This document shows, one piece after another, positions 1 through 7,735 of a DNA stretch of 39,995 nt. The position numbers and the translations under genes were made by a program. Each line of letters opens with the position of its first letter. Within the stretch, counting starts at the first letter, position 1. The stretch covers positions 1-39,995 of the forward strand of contig CALLUY010000073.1 of NCBI GenBank assembly GCA_938010615.1, written 5' to 3'. The DNA comes from an uncultured Pirellulaceae bacterium. Its GTDB lineage: Bacteria; Planctomycetota; Planctomycetia; Pirellulales; Pirellulaceae. The notes under the pieces were generated by a model, which was given only the letters and a program-made list of their open reading frames with translations, had not been told where the DNA came from and did no database searches.

Positions 1-139
1 CCGTTCAATGAAGGTGATTCAGTAGGGTCGTTGCAGTTGAGGAGGTGGCATAAGCCTCTGGCTTGTGGACATGCAGAACACAGGCCAGAGGCCTATGCCA
101 CCGAGACATTGGCTTCATTGAACGGTATTGCCGTTAAAC
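1..139 (-). repeat. 145-bp-type palindromic repeat, copy 1 (cut by window edge)
   Basis: This copy matches the one at 28776-28920 in reverse complement along almost its whole length. Its ends are inverted repeats around CCGTTCAATGAAG / CTTCATTGAACGG. Inside is a long imperfect hairpin built on GGCATAAGCCTCTGGC and its complement. The window starts inside the left end, so about 13 bases are missing. Relative to copy 2 it carries about 7 extra bases in the hairpin arm, which looks like a GGCCTCT/GGCCTGT duplication. Read on the minus strand, it starts 3 bases after the stop codon of the radical SAM gene. There is no coding capacity, so it is MITE-like or a structured 3' element. Confidence 0.85.
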
Positions 140-142
140 GAA

Positions 143-1546
143 CTACGCGACTTTTGCGATCGAATCGGAATTTGAAGCTGCTGTCTGAGATTTTTCGGCA
201 GAAACTTTTGGCATAAACCGTCGCAACTGTGGCCACAGTTGCAAACCGTTTTCTTTCACATAGCGTGCGCGGAAATAGAACTTCGCAAAACACTTGCCGT
301 GCATTTCGGCCACCTGTTCTGCCGTCAGATTTTCGTATTTCATCACCGGTTGGTAGACGCTGTACTTCGAGTAGTCGTGATCCGCGATTTGATCTTTGAC
401 TTCTTCGTAGAATCCGGTGCCGGGGTACGGCGTCACAATATTGAAGTTCGCGTAAGTCGGATTCACCACGCGAGCGTAGTTTAAAACATCCCAAATGCTC
501 TGCTGAGTATCTCCAGGGAAGCCGATCATGAATCCGGCAACGGTGCGAATCTGCAAACGACGGCAGAGAGCCACGAAGTCTCGTTGGCGATCGTCATTGA
601 TGGCGACACGCGAATACTTTTTCAGTGTCACTTCGTCAGGTGTCTCGATACCGATCGTGATGCTGGTTAGCCCAGCGTCCTTCAGTTCGCGAAGCGTTTC
701 TTCTCGCATCAGATCAACACGGGTCTCGATCGAGAACTGTACTTTGCGAGGCAAACTTCGAATTCCTTCTGCGAGTGCCAACGCTTTCTTGCGATTCAAA
801 CCGAACAACGGGTCGCGAAATTTGAACGACTCGAATCCGTAGCGTTCCATTCCGTATCGCATCTCGGCGACGACCGCGTCAGGATCACGAAAGCGTGTTT
901 TACTTTCGATCATGATGTAGGGACAGTAGTTACACTTGAACGTACAACCGCGACTCTGCTGAATGAACGCGGTGGGGAAACGCCAGAAGTCGTAGTTGAT
1001 TCGAAACTTCTTGTACTGAAACTGAGACCAATCGGGCATTGGCAACGTATTGAGATCTGCCACGCTACCGATGTCGATGATCGGTTCCGCCGAGTCCATG
1101 ACTTCGTCCCAACGACTCAACAACTGCTCGGGTTCGCCCTTGAGAATCGTGACGTTCTGTTCCTGTAAAGATCCCGCCAACGATTCGGCAAGCGCAAATG
1201 CGACTTGGCCTACGATCAAGATTTTGGCGCTCGGATTTTTTGAGCGGACGTTGCGAATCGCTTCTGTTTCAATGTCCAAAGTCACAAGCGACGGATTGAA
1301 AATGTAAACGTCGGCAGTTGGAGGATTCACTTGGTCCAACGAGTAGATCGGCGTGTGGCCCAGCCGCTTGATGACCGCGACGAGGTAGGCGAAGTTCAAT
1401 GGAGTCGGACGATAGTCGCGCAGGTACATTTGACGAATGATCTTGCCGCGGATTCCGCCCGTGCCAGGAGGCATGCCAACTCCCATGCCTCCAGCGAAAT
1501 CTTTTTGTGCGTTGTTGCGACGCGTATCCCAGAGGACAACGTTCAT
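143..1546 (-). CDS. Radical SAM protein, B12-binding-type architecture
   Basis: This 467-residue protein is a radical SAM enzyme. The [4Fe-4S] motif CxxxCxxC is at Cys201, Cys205 and Cys208 in SRGCTFKCNYC. Downstream stretches (FSIETRVDLM, ITIGIETPD, GFMIGFPGD) follow the usual barrel pattern. The first ~180 residues resemble the Rossmann-like domain of the B12-binding radical SAM class (NFAYLVAVIKRLGH, PSAKILIVGQ). I do not see the DxHxxG cobalamin motif, so cofactor binding is doubtful. The ATG at 1546 fits the family start (MNVVLWDTRR); the frame stays open to 1663, but that extension looks non-coding. The GT2 gene lies 191 bp upstream on the same strand, so the two may share a lipid or glycan pathway. 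The substrate is unknown. Confidence 0.88.
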   Translation of the reverse strand: MNVVLWDTRRNNAQKDFAGGMGVGMPPGTGGIRGKIIRQMYLRDYRPTPLNFAYLVAVIKRLGHTPIYSLDQVNPPTADVYIFNPSLVTLDIETEAIRNVRSKNPSAKILIVGQVAFALAESLAGSLQEQNVTILKGEPEQLLSRWDEVMDSAEPIIDIGSVADLNTLPMPDWSQFQYKKFRINYDFWRFPTAFIQQSRGCTFKCNYCPYIMIESKTRFRDPDAVVAEMRYGMERYGFESFKFRDPLFGLNRKKALALAEGIRSLPRKVQFSIETRVDLMREETLRELKDAGLTSITIGIETPDEVTLKKYSRVAINDDRQRDFVALCRRLQIRTVAGFMIGFPGDTQQSIWDVLNYARVVNPTYANFNIVTPYPGTGFYEEVKDQIADHDYSKYSVYQPVMKYENLTAEQVAEMHGKCFAKFYFRARYVKENGLQLWPQLRRFMPKVSAEKSQTAASNSDSIAKVA

Positions 1547-1737
1547 ATTGGAATCCAAGAGCCCGAGTTTATTGCGTTTTATTAGCGAAACTGCAGGCTT
1601 GGGGCAACATGGATTGTGGCTCAGCTCTCCGCGCTGATAGCGGGCGATTGGGAAACGTATCAATCCGCAGAAGACAAACCAAATCGATGGATCCTACTCC
1701 GCAGGCTTTCGGTTCAGAGACCCGAGCGACATTGCAC

Positions 1738-3096
1738 CTAAGCAGATCGCTCGACGGCTTCAGATGGTGCATTTTGCAAAACGTGCTTTTCAGGTATCCG
1801 AGAAAGCTTCGGTTTAGGAACAATGCTTCCGGTACGAACTGGCCAGCTGTCAGTCTCAATATTGCGTCCTAGCACCATCGTGCGACCACCTTGGCTAACC
1901 AGATAATGAATATTGCTCCATGAGATTCGGTTGCCAAACGAGGAAGCGACAAACGAAGCGAACGCGAACAGCCCCGCCAATGGCCACGCGAACAGATCAA
2001 AGCGTCGGGCGCGGGAATGCTTTCGCCAGTCCGGAATGAGTCGTCTGGCCATATTTTGCCGAACTGCGGCTCGGGCAACCCCGAGCAAATAGATTCCAAG
2101 GAATGAGAACATCAATGAAGTTGGAACAATCCCGCGATCTCCCGTGCTCATCACGGCGATCCACGCAACGATGCTGCCCCAGAACGCGTATTGAGTTGCT
2201 GCTGAATTGCACAACGCCATTGCCCATTGTCGAGCAGCGTACAGTCGAGTGATCTTTAGCTGGCGAACCACAAATTCGAAAAGCGATGCCCACGTAAACG
2301 CGACACCCGTTTCGCACAGGCATTGAGGTTCGAACTGAATCTTGATGTCCTGTCCGCTAAAGCGAGCTTCTTGAATGGTTCGACTGGCGACAAAATCATC
2401 ACTGAGCACCTGAGACCAAGCTTCGCGGATTCCAATATGTTCGAAGACTCGTCGATGGATCGCCCACGAACCTCCCCAGACAAGATTGTGATTACCTTTG
2501 CCAAGACACGCGGCGACCGCGTTGTTCAGCGACACGCCAATCAAAGTAGGAACGCTTTTGTTTTTTGGAACCATCCAGCGGTACCCCGTTCGAGCGCCCA
2601 CGTTTTCGCGGCCAACTCCAATCGTTAACCAACGTAGCCACGACGGCTTCACAAGGGCATCCATGTCAGCGAAAGCGAGTACGTCGACTTCTGTTTGTAA
2701 GTTCTCGACAGCGGCAAGCAAGTTGTGAACTTTTTGGCCGCGTTGCGTTGCCCGACCGGAAACCACAATGGATGACTCAACGAAACGACATTCTTTCTGC
2801 AGTTCGCGAATGATTGGCACGACAGGATCCATCGCAGACTCGACAGCAAACGAAATCCGATAGTTTGGGTGGTCTTGAAAGAAGAAAGCCTGCAATCGAA
2901 CCCGAGTGTCCTGATCAACACCTTTGCAAGGAACAATCAAATTCACTTTGGCAGTGTTTTGTTCGGAGGGCGTTGAACGCTGCTGGTGGACTTTCCAGAA
3001 TCGACGATTCTCGACTGTCAACACAAGCTGAATCGCGCCACTAATAATCGCGGCAGCAATACAAATCGATAATGCATAAAATAAAAACGTGACCAC
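1738..3096 (-). CDS. Membrane glycosyltransferase family 2 (ceramide glucosyltransferase-like)
   Basis: This 452-residue protein has an N-terminal membrane anchor (about 3-28) and a GT2/GT21-like catalytic domain. LIVPCKGVD is the first beta strand with its Asp. FADMDA (about 142-147) is the DxD metal and nucleotide-sugar site. LSDDF (about 231-235) supplies the later catalytic Asp, and RQLKITRLY takes the place of the (Q/R)xxRW motif. Hydrophobic segments at about 300-345 and 370-390 complete a membrane fold. The layout is that of ceramide glucosyltransferase and the hopanoid enzyme HpnI, which glycosylate lipid acceptors; the acceptor here cannot be read. The start is GTG, preceded by AAGGA at a suitable distance. 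The radical SAM gene downstream is a possible partner. Confidence 0.85.
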   Translation of the reverse strand: MVTFLFYALSICIAAAIISGAIQLVLTVENRRFWKVHQQRSTPSEQNTAKVNLIVPCKGVDQDTRVRLQAFFFQDHPNYRISFAVESAMDPVVPIIRELQKECRFVESSIVVSGRATQRGQKVHNLLAAVENLQTEVDVLAFADMDALVKPSWLRWLTIGVGRENVGARTGYRWMVPKNKSVPTLIGVSLNNAVAACLGKGNHNLVWGGSWAIHRRVFEHIGIREAWSQVLSDDFVASRTIQEARFSGQDIKIQFEPQCLCETGVAFTWASLFEFVVRQLKITRLYAARQWAMALCNSAATQYAFWGSIVAWIAVMSTGDRGIVPTSLMFSFLGIYLLGVARAAVRQNMARRLIPDWRKHSRARRFDLFAWPLAGLFAFASFVASSFGNRISWSNIHYLVSQGGRTMVLGRNIETDSWPVRTGSIVPKPKLSRIPEKHVLQNAPSEAVERSA

Positions 3097-3472
3097 AAGA
3101 CATCCTTGTCAATTCGATAACCGCGCATGCTGTTCGATCGGCAGATGCATTAGTTAAAGTTTAGCGTTTAGGCGAAGTTCTCTGAAAACTGTGGCATTAC
3201 GGTACAAGGTGAGACGGTGTCACCAAGGCATGTTTTCGCAAGCACTTTTTTTTCTTTTATTCGTCTCTGATAGTTCCGCCAAATTGAGTCCCCAAGTCAA
3301 CAGCACTTTTGAGGGCGAATCGAAAATCAACCCCAGATTGGGCTAAAATTTGAAACGAAGAAAACCAAATCTTGCGTGCAAAACGAGGGCGTTTCAATAT
3401 TGGAGGTCGTAGTTCATTTTGATACTTTCTTGGTGTCGCTCAAACTGATGCAAGCGATTAAAAAAAGGCTCA
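3097..3472. other. 376-bp divergent intergenic region
   Basis: This region separates the divergent GT2 and RimI-like genes and should hold both promoters. It is AT-rich, with a long T run near 3246-3260 and a small inverted repeat GGTGagacggtgtCACC near 3208-3223. I see no convincing promoter hexamers, RNA gene or further ORF. Confidence 0.5.
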
Positions 3473-4135
3473 ATGGTTGCCCCATTGGCTGCCGAAAAGA
3501 AAAGAGTTAGGCAAAAGATTCCGATTAGGTTGTTCTCCCAACACGGGTGCGTAAGTGAATCAGAATTTGATCAGCCTTCACTGAAAGAAATGAGACAAAG
3601 GATGTCACTGATGGGCATGGATGCTGAGTTTGACATGAACGTACATATTCGCTGGATGATACGGCGCGATATGCCCGAAGTGCTCTCGATCGAACAATCC
3701 AGTTTCGAATTCCCTTGGTCAGAAGAGGACTTCATCCGATGCTTGCGACAACGCAACTGCATTGGAATGGTTGCGGAATTTGACGAACGAGTCGTGGGCT
3801 TCATGATCTACGAACTTCACAAGGACCAGCTACACGTCCTGAACTTCTCAGTTCGCCCAGATGTTCGCCGCCGACACATCGGCAAGCAAATGGTGAACAA
3901 GCTTGTCAGCAAACTTTCTCAGCAACGTCGCAACAAGATTTTGCTCGAGATCCGGGAAACGAATTTGGCCGCCCAATTGTTTTTCCGCAATCTGGGATTC
4001 AAGGCGACTTCGGTCCTGAGAGATTACTACGACGACACCGTTGAAGATGCTTACGTTATGCAGTTCCGCTACATGAGCGATGCAGAGAAACAGTTCGAGC
4101 CGGTCAACCGAATCGCTCGTCGACTCGCGGGCTAG
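3473..4135 (+). CDS. rimI: RimI-like GNAT N-acetyltransferase
   Basis: This GNAT-fold acetyltransferase uses acetyl-CoA. RimI acetylates the N-terminal alanine of ribosomal protein S18. The domain spans about residues 57-207. Visible signatures are MPEVLSIEQSSFEFPWSEED (typical RimI start), the acetyl-CoA loop RRRHIGKQM, and LEIRETNLAAQLFFRNLGF. The longest frame gives 220 residues, but the first ~54 have no family counterpart. Start choices are ATG 3473 (AAAGG four bases upstream), ATG 3611 (AAAGG nine bases upstream) and ATG 3635, which opens MNVHIRWMIRRDMPE where homology begins. I list the longest form; the true start may be 3611 or 3635. It is monocistronic, ending in a strong terminator. 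RimI is the best match, but related GNATs are possible. Confidence 0.8.
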   Translation: MVAPLAAEKKRVRQKIPIRLFSQHGCVSESEFDQPSLKEMRQRMSLMGMDAEFDMNVHIRWMIRRDMPEVLSIEQSSFEFPWSEEDFIRCLRQRNCIGMVAEFDERVVGFMIYELHKDQLHVLNFSVRPDVRRRHIGKQMVNKLVSKLSQQRRNKILLEIRETNLAAQLFFRNLGFKATSVLRDYYDDTVEDAYVMQFRYMSDAEKQFEPVNRIARRLAG

Positions 4136-4155
4136 GACTCGCGGGCTAGGACTCG
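4124..4155 (+). repeat. Tandem 14-bp duplication over the rimI stop codon
   Basis: The unit GACTCGCGGGCTAG occurs twice in direct tandem, followed by a third partial GACTCG. The first copy contains the TAG stop of the RimI-like gene. It looks like a recent slippage duplication. It does not change the protein because the first stop is intact. Confidence 0.85.
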
Positions 4156-4176
4156 AATTCCAAAATCCGAAACATC

Positions 4177-4223
4177 AAGCCGCTCTCGTCAGGAAATTTT
4201 CTGACAAGATCGGCTTTTTTTTT
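4177..4223 (+). terminator. Rho-independent terminator after rimI
   Basis: AAGCCG and TCGTCAG pair with CTGAC and CGGCTT to form a long stem around AAATT, followed by nine T residues. It lies about 40 bp after the RimI stop codon on the plus strand. It is the cleanest intrinsic terminator in the window. Confidence 0.88.
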
Positions 4224-4568
4224 GCACAAACCCCTTCGAACCAAACGTCCATCTGAAACGTGAGGTTTGTGTTGTCTGAAAGGTGAGGTTTGTCTTTCGT
4301 CGATTTTCGCTGCATCGCTGCAATTCGGCCGAGATTTCAATCGTTCTGGCGAACTACGGTCGTCTAACTCTGGTCTTGGTCTCCGTTGTAACTGCCAAAG
4401 AACTGGCCATAAGGGCAGTCAAGCGCCCTCATACTTTACCAATTGTTTTTAGATTTGCCTGTGTTCGACAAGTTCACTTTTGACGTGGCAAACCGTCGAT
4501 TAAACTGATGAGCATCTAATATAGTTCATTAGGTACAGACACTTCCACTTCCCAAACATGAACCACTA
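4224..4568. other. 345-bp upstream region of the J-like/FHA - Hsp70 operon
   Basis: This region contains two direct copies of GTGAGGTTTGT (4260-4270 and 4283-4293) with a 23-bp period, about two helical turns, which could be a regulator site. A TTGACG hexamer near 4477-4482 is followed about 15 bp later by TAAACT, a weak sigma-70-like promoter candidate. No ORF here looks coding. Confidence 0.4.
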
Positions 4569-5705
4569 ATGGATCAGGAATTCGATCCGTATTTGGAATT
4601 ACTTGGCATCCCCAAGGAAGAGCAACCGCCGAATTGTTATCGATTGCTCAGCATCCCTGAATACACATCAAATAAAGAGGTCATAGCCAACGGTGCCGCA
4701 CGGCAAATGCAGTTCCTGCGCCGTGTTGGAGGCGATCAGTACCTCGGTGACGTTCAAAACATTCTCAATGAGATTTCAAAAGTTCGAATCTTGCTGCTCG
4801 ATGATGAGAAGCGTGCAGAATACGATCAGAACCTGAAAGCGAAAGAGCGAGCAAGGTCTGGCAAAGGAGATGGTTCTGATTCCTTTTCGGGATCTCGTAG
4901 CCAGTCACAGTTCGACTTACTTGCTCCCACTCAAAAGGGGATGGGACGTGCGTCAGCTGTTCAACTGATCCATCTTTCAGGTCCACGCGTCGGCCAGACG
5001 TTCTCCCTTCGCAGCCGCGACATCACGATAGGTCCAAGCTCACGATTTGACATGATGATCCCAACTCGAAACGGATCAACATTCAAGCTGGAACATGAAA
5101 TCGATCAGTGGATCCTTTCTTCGGAAGACACCAGCTTTGCCATCAACGGTCGACTTGTAAGCGGATTGACCGTCGTCAAGGACGGCGACATCTTGCGTTT
5201 CTCCGTCGAAGGTCCCGACCTTCAGTTTATCGAAGAGATTGATCTCACTCGGCACCTCGATACGCTTGGGCAATACGAGAATGTTGTCGTCAGCCAATCA
5301 AACATTCGCTCCACCAGTTCTTCTTCGTGGCAGAGTTCTTCGAGCTCCGCTTCAATATCAGCCACCAGATCCGGGACTCAACGGCGGCAATCACAACCGA
5401 CACCTCAAAGGGCTCAAGCAACACCTCAAAGAGCTCAAGCTACTCCACAAAGAGCTCAACAGCCAAACGCTTCGGTCCCAACACGACCGCACAATTCAAA
5501 GTTGGTCAAGAAACCTGCATCGCAGATCAATCAGGGAATCGCTGGTTCGATGATGGCGGTTGCCAATCGCGCGTTGGGACGAGACAAATCGTTTTCCAAA
5601 AAAACGGGCATGACATTCGACTGGCAGATCGGTGTTTTCTGGCTAGTCGTTGGCTGCACCCTCGCCGCAATTTTTACGGGTGTCTTTTTTGGATGGAGAG
5701 GCTAA
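4569..5705 (+). CDS. Membrane-anchored J-like domain / FHA-like protein
   Basis: This 378-residue protein has three parts. Residues 1-92 are a planctomycete-type J-like domain (DPYLELLGIP, PPNCYRLLSI, NEISKVRILLLDDEKRAEYD). It resembles a DnaJ domain in outline but lacks the HPD motif. Residues about 130-225 have the length and beta pattern of an FHA domain (DITIGPSSRFDMMIP, INGRLV, DGDILRF), without the usual phosphothreonine-binding Arg and SxxH residues. A Ser/Gln-rich linker follows, with three PQRAQAT-type repeats at 279-297. The C-terminus is a single membrane helix (about 353-375) ending in WRG, so the soluble part is probably cytoplasmic. The stop codon overlaps the Hsp70 start (TAATG). 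The protein may recruit or regulate that Hsp70 at the membrane; this is inferred. Confidence 0.8.
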   Translation: MDQEFDPYLELLGIPKEEQPPNCYRLLSIPEYTSNKEVIANGAARQMQFLRRVGGDQYLGDVQNILNEISKVRILLLDDEKRAEYDQNLKAKERARSGKGDGSDSFSGSRSQSQFDLLAPTQKGMGRASAVQLIHLSGPRVGQTFSLRSRDITIGPSSRFDMMIPTRNGSTFKLEHEIDQWILSSEDTSFAINGRLVSGLTVVKDGDILRFSVEGPDLQFIEEIDLTRHLDTLGQYENVVVSQSNIRSTSSSSWQSSSSSASISATRSGTQRRQSQPTPQRAQATPQRAQATPQRAQQPNASVPTRPHNSKLVKKPASQINQGIAGSMMAVANRALGRDKSFSKKTGMTFDWQIGVFWLVVGCTLAAIFTGVFFGWRG

Positions 5706-7669
5706 TGAGCAATCCCAACAAACAAATGCCAATCGGAATTGATTTGGGAACAACCGAATCGGTGATGGCCTACGTTGACGAAACCGGACGCGCCGAAACG
5801 TGGAAACCGCGCGGCGGAAGTTCGCTACACGCGAGTGCAGTACTGGTTAAGAATGAAAAACTGTACGTCGGCGACGATGCGATTCTTGAAGCAGACGATG
5901 AATCAACATTGATCGATTACTTCAAACGCGACATGGGCAAAGGTCACACGTCCGTCATCGTCAACGAAGTTAAAGTTCCACCAGAAGTGCTCAGTGGCTA
6001 TATCCTGAAGCACATGCGGGAACGCGCTGAGAAAATGCTTGGTCAAATCAATGACGTTGTCGTGACGGTGCCAGCCTACTTTGACTCAAAACGTCGTCAG
6101 GCAACCCATGAAGCCGGTCGCCTAGCTGGTTTGAACGTTATTTCGATCATCAACGAACCTTCCGCGGCAGCCATCGGTTACTGTGACATGAAAGGTTACG
6201 TTCGCGGAGGCGCCGACACGAGAACCGAAAACTTGTTGATTTACGATTTCGGTGGCGGAACGTTCGACACCACAGTCATCACTTGCGGCAACGGAAAGTT
6301 TACAACTTTGGCCACCGACGGTGATGTTTACCTTGGTGGTTTTGATATCGATGAAGAACTCGCCGATTGGCTGGGACAGCAATTCCTTCATCGCGAGTGG
6401 TATGACCCACGAGAAGCGGCAGGCGGATGGAAGTCGCTGATGCTTCTGGCGAATGGAATCAAGCATGATTTGTCGGAATCTGACTCGGCCATCGTCAACA
6501 TGGTTTATGACGATCGTTCGCTGGACCTCGAAATCACACGAGAGTTTTTCAATTCGTTAATCGCTCCTTTCGTCGACAGAACAATCGCGGCATGTGAAGA
6601 CGTCCTGTTTTCAGCTCGCAAGTCGTGGGAAGATATCGATACGATCCTGCTCTGCGGAGGCACGAGCCAGATCCCGTATATCAGCGAACGTTTGCGTGAA
6701 GCTTCAAAGATCGATCCGATTCAGATCGACAATCCTCAGGAATTGGTCGCCAAGGGCTGTGCATTGTATGCCGCGACGCTTTCTGAGAACGCACAACTGA
6801 ATTTTGAAGTCGCCAACGTCAATTCTCATAGCTTGGGTATTCGCGGACGCGATGTTGAAACTGGACGACCAACGAATCGCATCCTAATCCCGCGGAACTC
6901 GACTCTTCCGAGCACGGTCATCAAAAAGTTTGTCACCTCCAAAAACGATCAGGAACACGTATTTCTGGTTTTGTTGGAAGGCGAAAGCGAAAACCCCAGC
7001 CTCTGCTTTGAAGTTGGGAAGTTCAAAGTTGCTCTTGGCGAGGGCGTCAAAAAAGGCGATGTGATCGAAGTCTATTGCCGCTACAACGAGGACGGTCGCA
7101 TCGATGTTTACGCAAAATCGTCTGACAATCCAAGCCTCGGAAGATTGGCGATTAAGCGAAGCCACACCCGATTGGAATCTCTTGAGGTTTGGCGAAACAA
7201 AATTCTCTACGGCGTCAATTTCGAAGTCGACGACGACGAAGAAGATTCGTTCGAGGGCATGGACGTTTTTGCTGATGATGTGCCGTTCGGCTATCGCGAG
7301 ATCGCTGAATTGGACGGCATGCTTGTCGCGGTGGGAGTCGAGGCGAAGCGAAAACCTTTGCCTGAAGAACTGCATGCTCAGCAGCGATTCACACTTAAGC
7401 TTGCTCGCGAAATCGAAATCTTGGACCATCTGATCGAAGCTGGCGAAGAGAAAGTCGAAAAGCAGATGGATGTACGTCGTCAGCGAAAGCTCAGACGGCA
7501 CGTCTATGAATTAAAGGCACTCCGTATTCAACGTCGCAAGGCACATGACCATGCGGTAATGGCTTTAGGCCGACAATGTTTTCAACAGATGGTTCCCGAC
7601 AATGTTGTGAGCATGCCTTACGAAGAAGTAAATCGTCGCGTCACTGAATTGAAGCAAGTCTGGTATTGA
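5705..7669 (+). CDS. Hsp70/DnaK-family chaperone, atypical C-terminus
   Basis: This 654-residue Hsp70-family ATPase shows the ATP-binding motifs GIDLGTTES (11-19), NEPSAAAIGY, YDFGGGTFD and LLCGGTSQIP, with good spacing over residues 1-380. The following region keeps SLGIRGRDVETG and a diverged substrate-binding beta domain (about 390-500). An acidic stretch (VDDDEEDSFEG) and a basic helical, coiled-coil-like tail (about 550-654) replace the usual DnaK lid, and no EEVD-like end is present. The ATG start lies inside TAATG with the preceding stop codon, so translation is probably coupled. An upstream in-frame extension to 5327 exists but overlaps the previous gene and is not part of the protein. 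It is not the housekeeping dnaK by context: no grpE or dnaJ is adjacent. Confidence 0.88.
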   Translation: MSNPNKQMPIGIDLGTTESVMAYVDETGRAETWKPRGGSSLHASAVLVKNEKLYVGDDAILEADDESTLIDYFKRDMGKGHTSVIVNEVKVPPEVLSGYILKHMRERAEKMLGQINDVVVTVPAYFDSKRRQATHEAGRLAGLNVISIINEPSAAAIGYCDMKGYVRGGADTRTENLLIYDFGGGTFDTTVITCGNGKFTTLATDGDVYLGGFDIDEELADWLGQQFLHREWYDPREAAGGWKSLMLLANGIKHDLSESDSAIVNMVYDDRSLDLEITREFFNSLIAPFVDRTIAACEDVLFSARKSWEDIDTILLCGGTSQIPYISERLREASKIDPIQIDNPQELVAKGCALYAATLSENAQLNFEVANVNSHSLGIRGRDVETGRPTNRILIPRNSTLPSTVIKKFVTSKNDQEHVFLVLLEGESENPSLCFEVGKFKVALGEGVKKGDVIEVYCRYNEDGRIDVYAKSSDNPSLGRLAIKRSHTRLESLEVWRNKILYGVNFEVDDDEEDSFEGMDVFADDVPFGYREIAELDGMLVAVGVEAKRKPLPEELHAQQRFTLKLAREIEILDHLIEAGEEKVEKQMDVRRQRKLRRHVYELKALRIQRRKAHDHAVMALGRQCFQQMVPDNVVSMPYEEVNRRVTELKQVWY

Positions 7670-7674
7670 AGAAT

Positions 7675-7732
7675 CAGTACACAGTACACAGTACTCAGTA
7701 CTCAGTACTCGGTACTCAGTACTCGGTACTCA
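7675..7732. repeat. Heptamer tandem repeat (TCAGTAC), about 8 copies
   Basis: About eight copies of a 7-bp unit WCRGTAC fill the gap between two convergent genes, six bases after the Hsp70 stop and three bases after the permease stop. The same unit in reverse complement occurs at 12298-12320. It is internally palindromic (GTAC), so it can fold on either strand. Confidence 0.9.
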
Positions 7733-7735
7733 ACA

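Noticed and set aside
4146..4340. 64-residue minus-strand ORF downstream of rimI
   Set aside because: It runs through the terminator hairpin and has no start signal.
5327..5704. In-frame upstream extension of the Hsp70 reading frame
   Set aside because: It overlaps the coding sequence of the J-like/FHA gene in another frame, and the translated part is unlike any Hsp70. The TAATG overlap gives a natural start at 5705.
6884..7501. 205-residue ORF on the minus strand
   Set aside because: It is antisense to the Hsp70 gene and looks like a shadow of the coding frame.
7675..7732. Short repeats that might suggest a CRISPR array
   Set aside because: The unit is a contiguous 7-bp tandem without spacers, and no cas genes are nearby.
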